Positions 32,933 through 45,253 are shown, counted from the stretch's first letter. The stretch is 64,000 nt of DNA from Poa pratensis (GCA_947311845.1 CAMZMU010000048.1:21263497-21327496), one strand, 5' to 3'. The notes: a model not told the origin generated them from the letters alone. A program made the numbers and translations.

Positions 32933-33774
32933 TTAAATCATCAAGAGTGTATCCAATAGCCCTCGGTGTTTCCTCAATATTTCCAATAATCTTTCTTCTT
33001 CAAAGACTGAAAGCTTAGAACTAATATTAACAAGATATGTTTTCTTATCATCAATATAAGCATATTTAAGCTTATCAGGTAAAGGTTTTAAATTGAAAAC
33101 ATGATCCTCTTTTGGTGGTGGCGTGGTACCCAAATCTTCAACAGATAGATTATGTGTAAGATAGGTTGACAAAGGAAATTTTCGTCAAGCTCATTCCTCT
33201 CTTCCCTAAAGACTTCACTTTCATGATCCTCCAGGTGTTGCTGCAAAGGATCGTTAGGAGCAAGAGCAATAGATGCAAGTTGTTCAACTCTAAAATCTTC
33301 ATTAGGTAATTCAGTTTCATAAGGAGTTTTAGCAAATTTTGAGAAATTAAACTCATAAGATTCACCAGCAAATTTAGTGAAGATTTTCTCTTTCTTACAA
33401 TCTATAACAGCACCACAAGTATTCAAGAAGGGTCTACCAAAAATGATAGGACAAGTTTTATTAGCAGCAGAACCAAGTACCAAAAAGTCAGCAGGATATT
33501 TAATCTTACCACATAAAACTTCCACATCTCGAACAATACCAATAGGAGAGATAGTTTCTCCATTAGCTAGCTGAATAACCACATCAATCTCTTCAAGTTC
33601 ACAAGAACCAATTTCATGCATGATTTCCCTGTAAAGCTCATAAGGAATAGCACAGAAACTTGGACCAATATCACATAAACCATAATAGCAATGATCGCCT
33701 ATTCTAACAGAAAGCAAGGACACTAGTTTTCCTAGATTTACTAGGATGTGATACAATATTAGAAGCATATTCAC
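32933..33774 (-). pseudogene. Gypsy aspartic protease, copy C
   Basis: The active-site stretch CDIGPSFCAIP is the same as in unit B. One base lost near 33160 splits the frame in two (33088-33774 and 32933-33172), and one base lost near 33718 opens the frame further upstream. The linker stretch is at 33771-34130. Confidence 0.73.
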
Positions 33775-34273
33775 AAAGATGATGTGCCATCTTCTACACT
33801 TTCAGTTACAAGATCTTTAATTATCGCTACAGAAGGTTCAATAGTTATTTGCTCATCAGGTTCTATAGGTTTCTTTGCACTTTTGTTGACCACACTAGTT
33901 ATAACAGAATGTTCCTTCACTTTAGCAGGAAAAGGAATTTTTTCAATATAAGCTTCAGGAAGAATGTGATCAACAATATTAACTTCAATACTTCTACCTA
34001 TAGGCAAATCCGTTTTATCTTTTCTAAGGCTCATGATATTTATTAAAACTCTTCTTAGGCATTTCGAAATAGGAAGAAAAAGCTTTATAAAAATTTGCAA
34101 CAACTTGAGAGTCAAGACCATAAACAACACTCATATTTTGAAATTTGTCAGTACCCATAAAAGTTTTAATGCATTCATAATCATACTTTATACCTGACTC
34201 TCTACCTTTGTCGTTCTCCCATCCTTCAGTATTCTCCTGAATCCGGTCAAGAAGGTATGGTTTAAACTCTTCT

Positions 34274-34732
34274 TTATTGTGTGTGAACGATCCAGATCAT
34301 CCAGCAAAGTTTTATCTTGAAAAGAGAGCCTTGCATATAAATTATCAATAATGCATTACCAGGAAGCTCATGGATGGAACATTTGAGCATTAATGACTTC
34401 AATCTCCCACACGCTTGGGCAATACTCTCTCCATCATGAGGCCAGAAATTATATATAAGATTCCGATCTTGGTGAATTTCACTTGGAGGATAGAATTTAG
34501 AATAAAATAAGGCACAATTTCCTCCCAACTAAGAGAACGACCATTTTTCAGCAGTTTGTACCATTTTGCAGCCCTACCAATCAGTGATATAGAGAATAGT
34601 TTCTTCTTAACTTCATCCATTGAAATACCTGCACACTTGAATTAATTCATGTAAAAACAGCAAATGATCTCCAGGATGGACAGTTCCATCCCCTTCATAA
34701 CGGTTATTCGTAACACGTTCAATAATTTTCAT
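34274..34732 (-). pseudogene. Gypsy gag fragment, copy C
   Basis: Same broken three-frame arrangement as 9268-9726, including LFSISLIGRAAKWY. The stop and shifts are shared, so they predate the unit duplication. Confidence 0.7.
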
Positions 34733-34919
34733 AGGTATTTATATAGCATAACCTGCTCAGCTCGCGCCTCATCTACTACCTTTACAGTAGTAGTAGATTT
34801 TCCAAATAGGAATTCAAGATAAGACCTCTCCATAATAAAATATAGCAGCAGGCAGAAATAAAAACAACATGTACAGTAAATGTTTCCCTTACCAGTTCCA
34901 CTTACCAATAGCGCTTCAC

Positions 34920-34937
34920 TCCCCGGCAACAGCGCCA
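34920..34937 (-). other. Primer binding site, copy C
   Basis: Same tRNA-Asp-type site with the same single mismatch as at 9914-9931. Confidence 0.68.
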
Positions 34938-34948
34938 GAAAATAGTCT

Positions 34949-36458
34949 TGATGACCCACAAGTATAGGGGGTGTATCGTAGTACTTTCGATAAATAAGAG
35001 TGTCGAACCCAACGAGGATCAGAAGGTGTTGACAAGCAGTTTTGATGAAGGATTTACTGTAAATACTCAGAGACAAGTTTTTAGGGGTTTTTGATATAGC
35101 AGATAAATAAAATACAAATAAATAGAATGCAGTAATAATAATTGCAGCGAGTGGCCCAATCCTTTCTACAGAAAAGGACAAGCCAGTAGGTTTACTTATG
35201 ATGACCAAACGTTCTTGAGGACACGGGAATTTAGTCTAGTGCTTTCGCTTCATATAGTTGATTAATCTTCATTGTTTTGATATGTGTTGTGTCGGTGAAC
35301 CTTGCTAATGCACCGCCCTTCCTAGGACTAATGCATACTTGTGATTATACCCCTTGCAAGCATTCACAAATACAAGAAAGTAATTAAGATAAATCTAACC
35401 ACAGCCTTAAACACTGAGATCCTGATATCCCTCATGCATCGATATACCAACGGGGGCTCAGGTTGCTGTCACTCCGGCAACCCCACAATTAATAAACGAA
35501 TACACAATGCATTCCCCTAGGCCCATAAAGGTGAAGTGTCATGTAGTCGACGTTCGCATGACACCACTAGAAGAATAACACCACAACTTAAATATCAAAC
35601 CATTAAATATTACTCAACATAATTCACTACTAACTTTAGACTTCTCCCATGTCCTCAAGAACTTAACGAACTACTCACAAGACATCATATAGATCATGAT
35701 CAGAGGTGATATAATGATGAATAACAATCTGGACATAAACCTTAATTCAACGGTTTCACTCAATAGCATCAACCACAAGTAGTAATCAACACCGGGAAAG
35801 TTTCCCCTAAGAAATACACAAGATTCAACTCTAGATGTTACAGCGGAACGGAGTGGAGCGGTGGAGATGATGGTGTCGGCGGTGGAGATGATGGTGATGA
35901 TGATCCCAATGAAGTCCAGCTCGATGACGGTGACGATGGCGATGATTTCCCCCCTCAGGGAAGAAATTTCCCCTACAGATTTCTCCCTGCCGGAGAGCTT
36001 TTCTCTCTCTGGTGTTTTCCACCTCGTGGAGGTGGGGAATATTTCCTCGATGATCCTCCTCGTGTTAGGGTTTCCAAGGGATGAAGTAAGCGAAGGGGCG
36101 TCGGTTGAGGTGGGCCTGGGCTACCTCCCCACGTGGCGGCGCGCCAGGCTAGGGGGCCGCGCCATGCATGGTATGGGGAGGGCTCATGGTGGCCCACCTT
36201 GGCCACCCCTTTTGGCTCCCTCCGGCATCTGACAAAATAGGAGGTTCTGTATAATTTCCGTCAATTGTTGATCTTCAGAACTACTGTATCTTGACGGTGC
36301 TTTTTCCAGCAGAATCCTGACTCCGGTGATTAATTCTCCAATTATCATGAAACATGCAAAATAGGTAAAATAACATAAGTATCATCTCTAATTATGAAAT
36401 ATATCAACGAATAACAGTAAATTATGATATAAAATAGTGATGCAAAATGGACGTATCA
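34949..36458 (-). repeat. 5' LTR of the gypsy element, copy C (1,510 bp)
   Basis: Same length and ends as 9943-11452. Small compensating indels separate the two (for example near 35304, 35564 and 35993). Confidence 0.8.
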
Positions 36459-37281
36459 TCGCCCGAGCGCGTCGCCGTCATCGGCCCTGGCCGACAGCCG
36501 GGGCTAGGCTTTCGCCCGGCGATGTGTCGCAAAACCGACCGACCGCCCGACAGGGACCGACCAGACCATCATCTCCGCTTGCTGGAACCACCGTGACACC
36601 TCATATCACGGCAGGGAGCATGTCGACCACGGACGACCCCCGCCGCCCCGACTTTCCTCGTCCCTGGCCTCGCCCCTGCCACAGCAAGGGGCGCAACACC
36701 GCCGCCCTCACCTCCTCAACGCCGGAGAAGCTGCACCCAGCGCCGGCCCTCGCGGCGCAGATGTGGCACGCACAGGCCCATCCCACCTGGCACTGCCGCC
36801 TAGCACGCCTCTCGGCCGTGCCTCGCGCCGCACGCCCGCTCCTCCGCCGCGGGGCCACAACCAAGCGCATGCCCGCGCCGCTGCAGCCCCGGCGAAGCCG
36901 GCCCTCCACCCGCGTGGCCGGGCCCGCTCCGCCCCGCAACCGGGCACAAGGGCCCCGGATCCGCCACCCCGCATCCGCTGCGGTCCTCGAGCCGCCGCTC
37001 CGGCTTGCCAACACCGGCGAGGCGTCGTCGCCGCCCCAGTCGGGGCCGACGCCTACCAGCGCGAGGACAGCGAGAGAAACAACCCCCCGGCGTCAGTTAT
37101 GTGACGGCGGGGAGGCCGCCACCGCCGTGGCGCGGAGGCTGGCGGCGGCAGCGGCGGGGAGAGGTGGGGAGGGGGAAGGGTGGCGACGGCGCGGCGGTAG
37201 CCCCCGGTGCCGCCTGGGAGTGACACAGAGGGGTCGGGGGAAGGAAAGGGGATGAAATTTCAAACGTAGGAGTATTTCAGC
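36459..37281. other. GC-rich block, unit C
   Basis: Counterpart of 11453-12286, with a short deletion near 36640. No gene recognised. Confidence 0.45.
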
Positions 37282-37579
37282 CTCACTTACATGGGCAACG
37301 CTAAGTTCTACCTCCTTGAGAACGTGACGCGCGAGGGCTACGACATTGACACCAACAACATGCTGATGATGCTGCTTCGCCTGGCAACCTTCCGCGTCGA
37401 GCGTCGGTGTGACCGTGAGCTTCGGGCGGTGAACATGCGCACCATGATTTACAGGTGGCCTAACTGGGAGAGAGAAAGCCATCCACCTACTTTTCTGGGT
37501 TACCCAAGATGATTAGCACCTATACAAAGCTGGACCTAGTGCATGTTAATTCCTTTGGCACATTGAAATAAAAGTTAGC
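37282..37579 (+). pseudogene. DUF1668 gene fragment, copy C
   Basis: The same C-terminal fragment and 3' UTR as 12293-12590, reading LTYMGNAKFYLLENVTREGY to a TGA at 37510-37512, with AATAAA at 37567. No further damage compared with unit B. Confidence 0.78.
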
Positions 37580-38472
37580 TAGTGGAAGGGCGGGAGATGA
37601 CGGTCATAGAAGCCGTGTATAATAATGGCAAGCAATTTCTTGAAAAAAACTCCATTGGCACATCATCGTTTGTCTTTTCCGTGCCAACCACAGTGGCACA
37701 AATTGTTTTGAATAGTTTATTTTTATTATTGAGAACGGTATGATTTGAAGATGATTAATCGAGGTTGTGTACGCGTGGGCACTGTCAATGTGGGTAGCAA
37801 ATGAGACACCAGATTTATACAGTTTGAGACGCGGGAAACATCGTCCGGTAATATCCCTACGTGATGTTTGTGTCAAGATCTTATTCCGTATGTGCATGGT
37901 GTGGTATTTGCCGTATGAGGCGGCTCCTCTCCTGTCTTGTCTGTGTGTATTGACCGTGCCCTTATGGGTCACCTTGCCCTTCTTATATAGGTGGAAGCAG
38001 ACGGCTTACATGTAGAGTCTTAATTGGATATCAACTAATCTCCTTCTGTTACAAGTCGGCAAGGTGTTGTGGCGGCATGCAGGGCCACCTCTTGATGGGA
38101 CACAACCACCCTTCATGTGGGTACCCGTGCCCCATATCCAGGACACACATAGTACATTCGAGTTTCAATAGCATATTCGAATTTAGACACAACAACCTCT
38201 AAAGAGACACTTTGATCACCAATGTGTGTAAATGCGGGATATACTAATATTAATTTTATTTAACAGCGTTGGTAATGGAAACTTAATAATTTCGAGGCAA
38301 TCCAAATCCTTAAAACTACTTATGTTTACCCTCAAACGGGTTTGTAGTATTTTTGTGGGGTATTTAGTAATGATTGTCTCACATAAAATTGTGGGGCACC
38401 ACATTTCGTTAGAAAACTCATGGGGAGTACTCTGATGTTTTAAGTCACTAGAACTTGGTTTCATGAAAACTA
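37580..38472. other. Intergenic, nothing recognised (unit C)
   Basis: Counterpart of 12591-13483. Confidence 0.5.
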
Positions 38473-38649
38473 CTACCTCCGTGTCAATTAATAAGGTGCA
38501 CACGCATTCCAAGATGAAGTTTGACCGAAAATTTTGAGCATAAATATGTTGATTATAGTCTACATAATTAGTATCATTGGATTCATATTGAAAAACACTT
38601 TCTAATGATGATACTTTTCTACCAATAATATTTATATGTTTGGAGTAAT
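38473..38649. mobile_element. Stowaway MITE truncated by the unit-C deletion
   Basis: The left 177 bases of the element that is complete in unit B. The right terminus and TA duplication were removed by the 821-bp deletion that also removed the CACTA left end. Confidence 0.85.
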
Positions 38650-39257
38650 ATCATCTTCTTCCACCCCAAGCTAGCTCGAGTTCATCACCATTTCTCCTCC
38701 ATTTTCCTCTCTCCCACTCAAATTAATCCCCATTTTTTTGCACCATTTGAGAGGATTGAAGGCACCCCATCTATTCAAAGGTTAGCAACATCGTTCTTTC
38801 CTCCGGCGTTACAACTTTAGCTAATTTCGTTGCTAGTTTAGCTCATTTCAATTTTGTAATGCTAGCAAGGTGTTTGATGAAATGCCAAAGCTAGAAAGTG
38901 CATTTGTATTTTGAGCTCAAATTAATTTATTATTTGTGGATTTTAGTGTTGTCCCCGTCTTCACCGCCGTCGATAGCCCGCGTCGTCCCGTCACCGGCAC
39001 CACTTCGGTGAGCCTCTTTTTTATCTTTTATTTTTAAAACATATATATACTTGTATGATTTAAATGCATAGTTATTTCTTGTATAATTTCTTATGTTTTT
39101 CTATACGTATAGTGTCATGGTTTTGATATCCGTCCCCGTCGGCCCTCGTCCGGTCTATGATTCAGATGTGGTATATTTTCATAATTAACTATTTGGTTTG
39201 TTTCGTGTTTATCACAATCATGCCCGACCAACTTGACATAGATAAATTTTTATCTAG

Positions 39258-39641
39258 GAGGTAGTTGAACCGGAAATTCCAACCGACCCAATTGTCGAGT
39301 TTTTTAAAAAAGAAAACGACGATTTCAAAGCAAAATTGAAGATAAGTGAAGATCTTCGTCTCCAATGCCTAGACGAGAAGATGGAATTGGACTTGAAGAT
39401 TGCCGAGATCGTTGATGTTCACGGGCTCGAGATTGCAGACATCGTTGATGCTCATGGGGTCGAGATTGCCGACATCGTCGCTGCTCACGAGAAGAAGATG
39501 GATGCAATGCGCTTGAAGCTTAAAAAGATTAGAAATTATGCCATTAGTCAAGAGGCTTGGTATCATTATGTTGTTGGTTCAATAGTTACCTTAGTTGCGA
39601 TTCTGATCGCATTTGTTGTTGGATTGAAATTATTTAGTTAG
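39258..39641 (+). CDS. CACTA-encoded repeat/coiled-coil membrane-anchored protein, copy C
   Basis: Same layout as 15090-15473: acidic N-terminal part, three 11-residue EIADIVDAHG-type repeats and a C-terminal hydrophobic segment. Replacements relative to unit B include L to F and T to A near the repeat start and F to L in the last residues; the frame stays open. The first exons are upstream and not defined. Confidence 0.53.
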   Translation, partial: EVVEPEIPTDPIVEFFKKENDDFKAKLKISEDLRLQCLDEKMELDLKIAEIVDVHGLEIADIVDAHGVEIADIVAAHEKKMDAMRLKLKKIRNYAISQEAWYHYVVGSIVTLVAILIAFVVGLKLFS

Positions 39642-39779
39642 TTGTATGTTAGTTTCAATTGATGTATGTTTCGTGAGAACTACGTATTACAATCATGCAC
39701 TACTATTAATTAATTTGGCCAGTATTATATATTCATGATGTAGTACTGTAATGGTTTTTGATATATTTATATAATGCAG

Positions 39780-42700
39780 ATGAGCCGGCAATGGATGTAC
39801 ATTGACCACCGCAGTGTCGACTATATCAATGGCATGCATAGTTTTCTCAAGGTGGCTAATAAAAACAAGCCGTCGAGTGGTTTTATTTCTTGTCCATGTA
39901 GTGTCTGCAAGAATAAGCGGGAGTACTCTAACACAGACCGCATTCACTTCCACCTGATAACTTCTGGTTTCATGCCCGGCTATAATTGTTGGACCAAGCA
40001 CGGAGAAAAAGGCGTTATGATGGAAGAAAATGAAGAGGAAGAGGATAACGACAACTATCCTACGTTCAATGAAGCCTGTGATACTCCAATGGGGGAAGAC
40101 ACTGCTGAAGAAGAGCCCAATGATGATGAGCCCAATGATGATTTTGGCCGGGCCATTCATGATGCACGGATAAACAGCGGAAGTGAAAACGAGAGGTCGA
40201 AGTTGGATAGCATGTTAGAGGATCACAAAAAATTGTTGTACCAAAATTGCGAAGATGGCCAGAAGAAGCTTGGTACCACGCTGGAATTGCTGCAATGGAA
40301 GGCAGCGAATGGTACAACTGACAGAGGATTTGAGAATTTGCTGAAAATAATAAAGAAGATGCTTCCAAGGGATAACGTACTGCCCCCCAGTACGTACGAA
40401 GCAAAGAAGATTGTGTGCCCTCTAGGATTAGAGGTGCAGAAGATACATGCATGCATCAATGATTGCATCCTCTATCGCGGTGAGAAGTACGAGCATTTGA
40501 ATGCGTGCCCGATATGCGGTGCGTTGCGGTACAAGATAAGGCGAGATGACCCTGGTGATGTTGACGGCGATCCGTGTCCCAGGAAGAGGGTTCCTGCCAA
40601 GGTGATGTGGTATGCTCCTATAATACCACGGTTGAAACGTTTGTTCCGAAACAAAGAGCATGCAAAGTTGTTACGATGGCACAAAGAAGACCGTAAGAAA
40701 GACATCATGCTGAGACACCCCGCTGATGGGTCGCAGTGGCGAAAAATCGACAGGACCTTCAAGACGTTTGCAGATGACGCTAGGAATATAAGATTTGGTC
40801 TAAGTACAGATGGCTTTAATCCTTTCGGGGAACAAAGCTCCAGTCATAGCACCTGGCCTGTGACTCTATGTATGTATAACCTTCCTCCTTGGTTGTGCAT
40901 GAAGCGGAAGTTTATTATGATGCCGGTGCTCATCCAAGGTCCGAAGCAACCCGTCAACGACATTGATGTGTACCTAAGGCCATTGATTGAAGAACTTTTA
41001 GAGTTGTGGAGTGACGAAGGGGTACGTGTGTGGGATGAGCACAAATAAGAGCCATTTGACCTACGAGCGTTGTTGTTTGTAACCATCAATGATTGGCCTG
41101 CTCTTAGTAACATTTCAGGACAGTCAAACAAGGGATACAATGCTTGCACGCACTGTCTAGATAAGACTGAAAGTATATATGTAGGCAACAAGAATATGTA
41201 CCCAGGTCATCGTCGATTTCTTCCACCTGAGCATCCCGTAAGAAAGAAAGGCAAGCGTTTCAAATGTGAGGTTGATAACCGGACGAAGCCTACCTGCCCT
41301 GATGGTGATGCTATATATGAGATGGTCAAGGATTTAGAAGTAATCTTTGGAAAGGGTCCTGGCAGTCTATCTGTTCCGAAAGACGCTAACAAGCGCGTAC
41401 CCTTGTGGAAAAAGAAATCTATATTTTGGGAGTTACCCTATTGGAAAATCCTAGAGGTTCGCTCTGCAATCGACGTGATGCACGTGACAAAAATCTTTGC
41501 GTGAACCTGCTAAGCTTCTTGGGTGTGTATGGGAAGACGAAAGATACACCGGATGCACGACTGAACCATCAACATATGCACGAGAAGACGAAAGACGACC
41601 ACCTTAATCCAGAGAAGTATCAAGGTCCTGCCAACTACGCTCTTACCAGAGAAGAGAAGGAGATCTTTTTTGAAGTCCTGAACAGTATCAAGGTCCCGTC
41701 TGGCTTCTCGTCGAATGTGAAGGGAATAATTAACATGGCAAAGAAAAAGTTCCAAAACCTGAAGTCTCATGACTGCCATGTGATTATGGCACAATTACTA
41801 CCGGTTGCATTGAGGGGGCTTCTACCGGAAAATGTTCGACTACCCATTGTGAAGCTATGTTCATTCCTCAATGCAATTTCTCAGAAGGTGATCAATCCAT
41901 TGACTCTAGGAACTTTACAGAAGGATGTTGTTTAGTGTCTTGTCAGCTTCGAGTTGGTGTTCCCACCATCCTTCTTCAATATTATGACGCACCTCATAGT
42001 TCACCTAGTCGAAGAGATTCAAGTTCTCGGTCCTGTATTTCTACACAACATGTTTCCCTTCGAGAGGTTCATGGGAGTCTTAAAGAAATACGTTCATAAC
42101 CGTCCTAGGCCTGAAGGAAGCATCTCCAAGGGTTATGGAACAGAGAGGTCATTGAGTTTTGCGTTGACTTTATTCCTGACATTAACCCGGTCGGTGTTCC
42201 TCAATCGCGCCATGAGGGGAGATTGCGTGGAAAAGGAACACTAGGAAAGAAACAAATATTTTCTGACTGGGATTCTTTCAATCGAGCACACTACACAGTT
42301 CTACATAATTCGAGCTTGGTGGCTCCGTATATCGAGGAACACAAGAATACTTTATGCTCATTAATGGCTGAAGAATGCATTGAAAAAGAACACTTGAAGA
42401 CTTTCTGCGGGTGGTTGCACACACGTCTCATTAATGACAACACTGTTGAAGAACAGCTAAACTTGTTGGCCAGAGGACCATCTTCGACTATATTGGCTTT
42501 TCAAGGGTACGAGATAAATGGGAATACATTTTACACGGCCGACCAAGATAAAAAGAGCACCAACCAAAACAGTGGTGTCCGCTTTGATGCATCAAACAAC
42601 AATGGGACAAAGGACACATATTATGGGTACATAGAGCAGATATGGGAACTTGACTACGGACCTTCTTTCAAGGTACCTTTGTTCCGGTGCAAATGGTACA

Positions 42701-43076
42701 ACCTGGATGGTGGGGTAAACGTAGACCCTTAGTACGGAATGACTACAGTGGATCTCAAGAATTTTGGGTACGACAACGAACCATTCGTACTAGCCAAAGA
42801 CGTGGCTAGATTTTCTATGTGAAGGACATGTCTTCCAGACCAAAAAAAAAAAATAAGCAAGCGAAGACATCATATGATGAGCCAAAGCGTCACATAGTTC
42901 TTTCAGGGAAAAGAACTATCGTGGGAGTGGAGGACAAGACAGACATGTCAGAAGATTACAACAATTTTGAAGAAATCCGGCCCTTCGCAGTGAAAATTGA
43001 CCCAAGTCTCGCGTTAAATGGATAAGCTTGTCGATGGCTACGGCGCAATCAGAAGAAAGTGACGGGTAGAAAGTAG
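39780..43076 (+). pseudogene. CACTA transposase TNPD, broken, copy C
   Basis: The N-terminal 424-residue section (39774-41048) is open here because it lacks the unit-B frameshift, so the transposase-associated and early tnp2 regions read through to the shared TAA at 41046. TGG is kept where B has TAG. Lesions specific to C are: one base lost near 41489; CAG to TAG at 41933; one base lost near 42147; a TAG at 42730; a lost base in the codon run near 42810; and a TAA near 43023. FKVPLFRCKWY (DUF4216) is at about 42670. No single lesion other than the TAA at DEHK is common to both copies. Confidence 0.88.
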
Positions 43077-43251
43077 AAGAAGATTGTGTAATAATGTATT
43101 AAACCTTTTATCTAACTGTGTTCTGAAAACTCAGAAGAGAGATCAAATGCACTGTTGGACGTATGACGTGAATCCGAATGCTTTGATTACACAAGAAGTA
43201 GACACTGAGTGTCGAACATGTCCAGGAGGGGGGCTATTTATAGGGTTACAA

Positions 43252-43337
43252 ATTGATGTGGTCCAATGTCTGGTCAGCTTCGAGTTGTTGTTCCCGCCAT
43301 CCTTCTTCGAGTTGTTGTTCCCACCATCCTTCTTCAA
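43252..43337 (+). repeat. Duplicated transposase fragment, unit C
   Basis: Same DUF4218-derived fragment with the 27-base tandem copy as at 19088-19173. Confidence 0.73.
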
Positions 43338-43658
43338 CTGACCCAAGCATCCTGTTAAATGATGAAGATTCTCCATGGCTACGGCTCAGAAGAAAACAGA
43401 AACAATAGTTGGTGATGTTGGTGATGTGTAATAATGTATTAAACCTTTTATGTAATGCATTCTATGGAATGTATAAACCATTATGTAAGGAGCATGTCTA
43501 AGAAGCTTCAATCAGCTGCAGTTTTACCAACACAATCTCTGCATTCTCCAAGTGATAGAACAAAACATACGGTTTCCCCTGCCTACCTTCTCCAGTGGCC
43601 ACTCTGACCGGCAAATCGGCAAATCATCGCGTGGTCGTGAGACGGCAAATCGGCCTTC

Positions 43659-43748
43659 GATCCAAACAGCGGCAAGACTTCTCTGATGATTTGCAACAAG
43701 TGTTGGGGATGTTGCTAATCATCAGAGAGTCTTGCCGCTGCTTGGATC
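43659..43748. repeat. 90-nt imperfect hairpin, copy C
   Basis: Identical arms and loop to 19495-19584. Confidence 0.7.
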
Positions 43749-43859
43749 CGACCGAGGGGAGGGTTCACCTTCAGCCTCCGCTCTAGGAACTCCTGCCTCT
43801 CAGAAAACTTGCTCTCTGCTACCCGTGTGCTGCCAAAATGAACTACAATGAGTAGACAC

Positions 43860-44200
43860 TGAGTGCTGAACATGTCCGGGAGGGGGGCTATATATAGGGT
43901 ACGTGTGCTTCTTTAGTCCCGGTTGGTAACACACCTCTGATCCAACGTCGTGATACTGCTGATCCAACAGCTCACAATCCCTCAAAAGAAACACACCTCT
44001 GATCCAACGCCTCACAAGCGCTAGAAAGAAACACACGATCCGTGTGCTTCTTTAGTCCCGGTTGGTAACACCAACCGGGACTAAAGTCGGGCTCACCCTG
44101 ATCCAACGGTTCACAAGCGCTTTAAAGAAACACACGATCCGTGTGCTTCTTTAGTCCCGGTTCGTGAGTATAACCGGGACCAAAGGCGGGCTGTGCATGC
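43860..44200. repeat. Subterminal-type CACTA repeats inside the element, unit C
   Basis: Counterpart of 19684-20005, continuing into AACCGGGACCAAAGGCGGGC (from 44173), which is where unit B is broken off. Confidence 0.65.
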
Positions 44201-44731
44201 AGGACTCGTGTCCTTCCCCATCTCTGCCCCCTGCCCACGTGTCAGCACAACCCTTTGCATGTGGCCTCCCCAGCGCTGCCATGGATGTCTATATATTGTT
44301 GTCGATGGGATAAACCCTAATTCATCATTCCTTGCAACGAACCCATCGTCTACACGAGATGGATCCACCACGCCCGCCGCAGCGCCTTCTGGATGAGGTC
44401 GAGCGTAAGGAGAATGTGTATTTCATGTAAAATACAAAATAAAAACAAGGGAAAAAAAAGGAAAAAAGGCCTTTCATGTAAGGAGAATGTGTATTTCCAA
44501 TGTGTATTGTCAAGAAGCTACAAATCAGCATTTCCAAGCAATTTTATAGATGGAATTTTATAGATGGATTTTATAGATGATAATATTATGCATTTTGAAA
44601 TAATATTGTGTGCATTTTGCAGAAACTATGGATCCACCGGCATTATTTTATGAAACAGAAAATGGTTTTGAATTAATTATTCAAATTCAAACACTTTTCA
44701 TGTTGGATCCATCACGCCCGCCGCTGTTAAA
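44201..44731. other. CACTA spacer between the two gene modules
   Basis: No gene recognised. It includes a short duplication: GGATCCACCACGCCCGCCGC near 44360 recurs as GGATCCATCACGCCCGCCGC near 44705. AAGGAGAATGTGTATTT occurs twice (about 44407 and 44480). The Helitron is inserted right after it. Confidence 0.5.
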
Positions 44732-44981
44732 CTAGGCAAAGCGCCCGTGCTTCGCTACGGGGGAAAAAACCGAGTTTGAGTTTGGATTTAAATTCCCTAA
44801 CGAATTATTTGTGAATCATTTTAGAAGGGAATAAAATGGTAATGGATTAATTAGGTCGTTAAATCATTATTAAGCGGTGGCAGTGGCTGTAGTTACCATC
44901 GTACGCAGGGGCAAAACCGGAAAAAAATGACGGACGAAGGAAACAAGGAGAAGCGATGCTCTCTTTATTATTAGGTAGAGA
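44732..44981 (-). mobile_element. Tiny non-autonomous Helitron, 250 bp, both ends visible
   Basis: On the minus strand it begins TCTCTACCTAATAATAAAGA and ends with the hairpin CCCGTAGCGAAGCACGGG (44744-44761) followed eight bases later by CTAG (44732-44735). The base before the 5' end is A and the base after the 3' end is T, the expected A/T target. There is no coding capacity, so it would have needed a Rep/helicase from elsewhere. Confidence 0.85.
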
Positions 44982-45115
44982 TTTTAAAAAGAAACTAAAA
45001 AAACAATTCAAAAACATGTAAAAGATAAACAGAACTACAAAAAAAATTAAATCAATAGATATAAAAGAAAAAGAAAACAGAAATAGAAACAAGAAAAGGA
45101 AACAAGAAAAAAAGG
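44982..45115. other. A-rich CACTA spacer
   Basis: Oligo-A-rich DNA with AAAAAGAAAACAG-like words; nothing else seen. Confidence 0.5.
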
Positions 45116-45214
45116 CCTTTCATCCCGGTTGGTAACACCAACCGGGACCAAAGGTCTGTCTGGGCGCGAGACAGGCCTTTGGTCCCGGTTGGTGTTACCA
45201 ACCGGGATGAAAGG
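45116..45214. repeat. 99-nt near-perfect foldback of CACTA subterminal words
   Basis: The left arm 45116-45161 and right arm 45169-45214 are complementary at 45 of 46 positions around a 7-base loop (GGGCGCG). Each arm is itself a smaller palindrome of CCCGGTTGGT / ACCAACCGGG. A further TCCCGGTTCGTGG...AACCGGGATGAAAG pair follows to about 45253. Confidence 0.85.
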
Positions 45215-45253
45215 GTCAACCATCCCGGTTCGTGGCTGGAACCGGGATGAAAG

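Larger units (their letters stand above)
29431..36458 (-). mobile_element. Degenerate Ty3/gypsy LTR retrotransposon, copy C
   Basis: The same insertion as 4430-11452, inherited by duplication: same truncated left edge, same stray integrase piece, same missing 3' LTR. The accessory frame is at 29505-29828. It differs from copy B by scattered single-base changes and indels in both directions, so both have decayed independently since the duplication. Confidence 0.88.
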
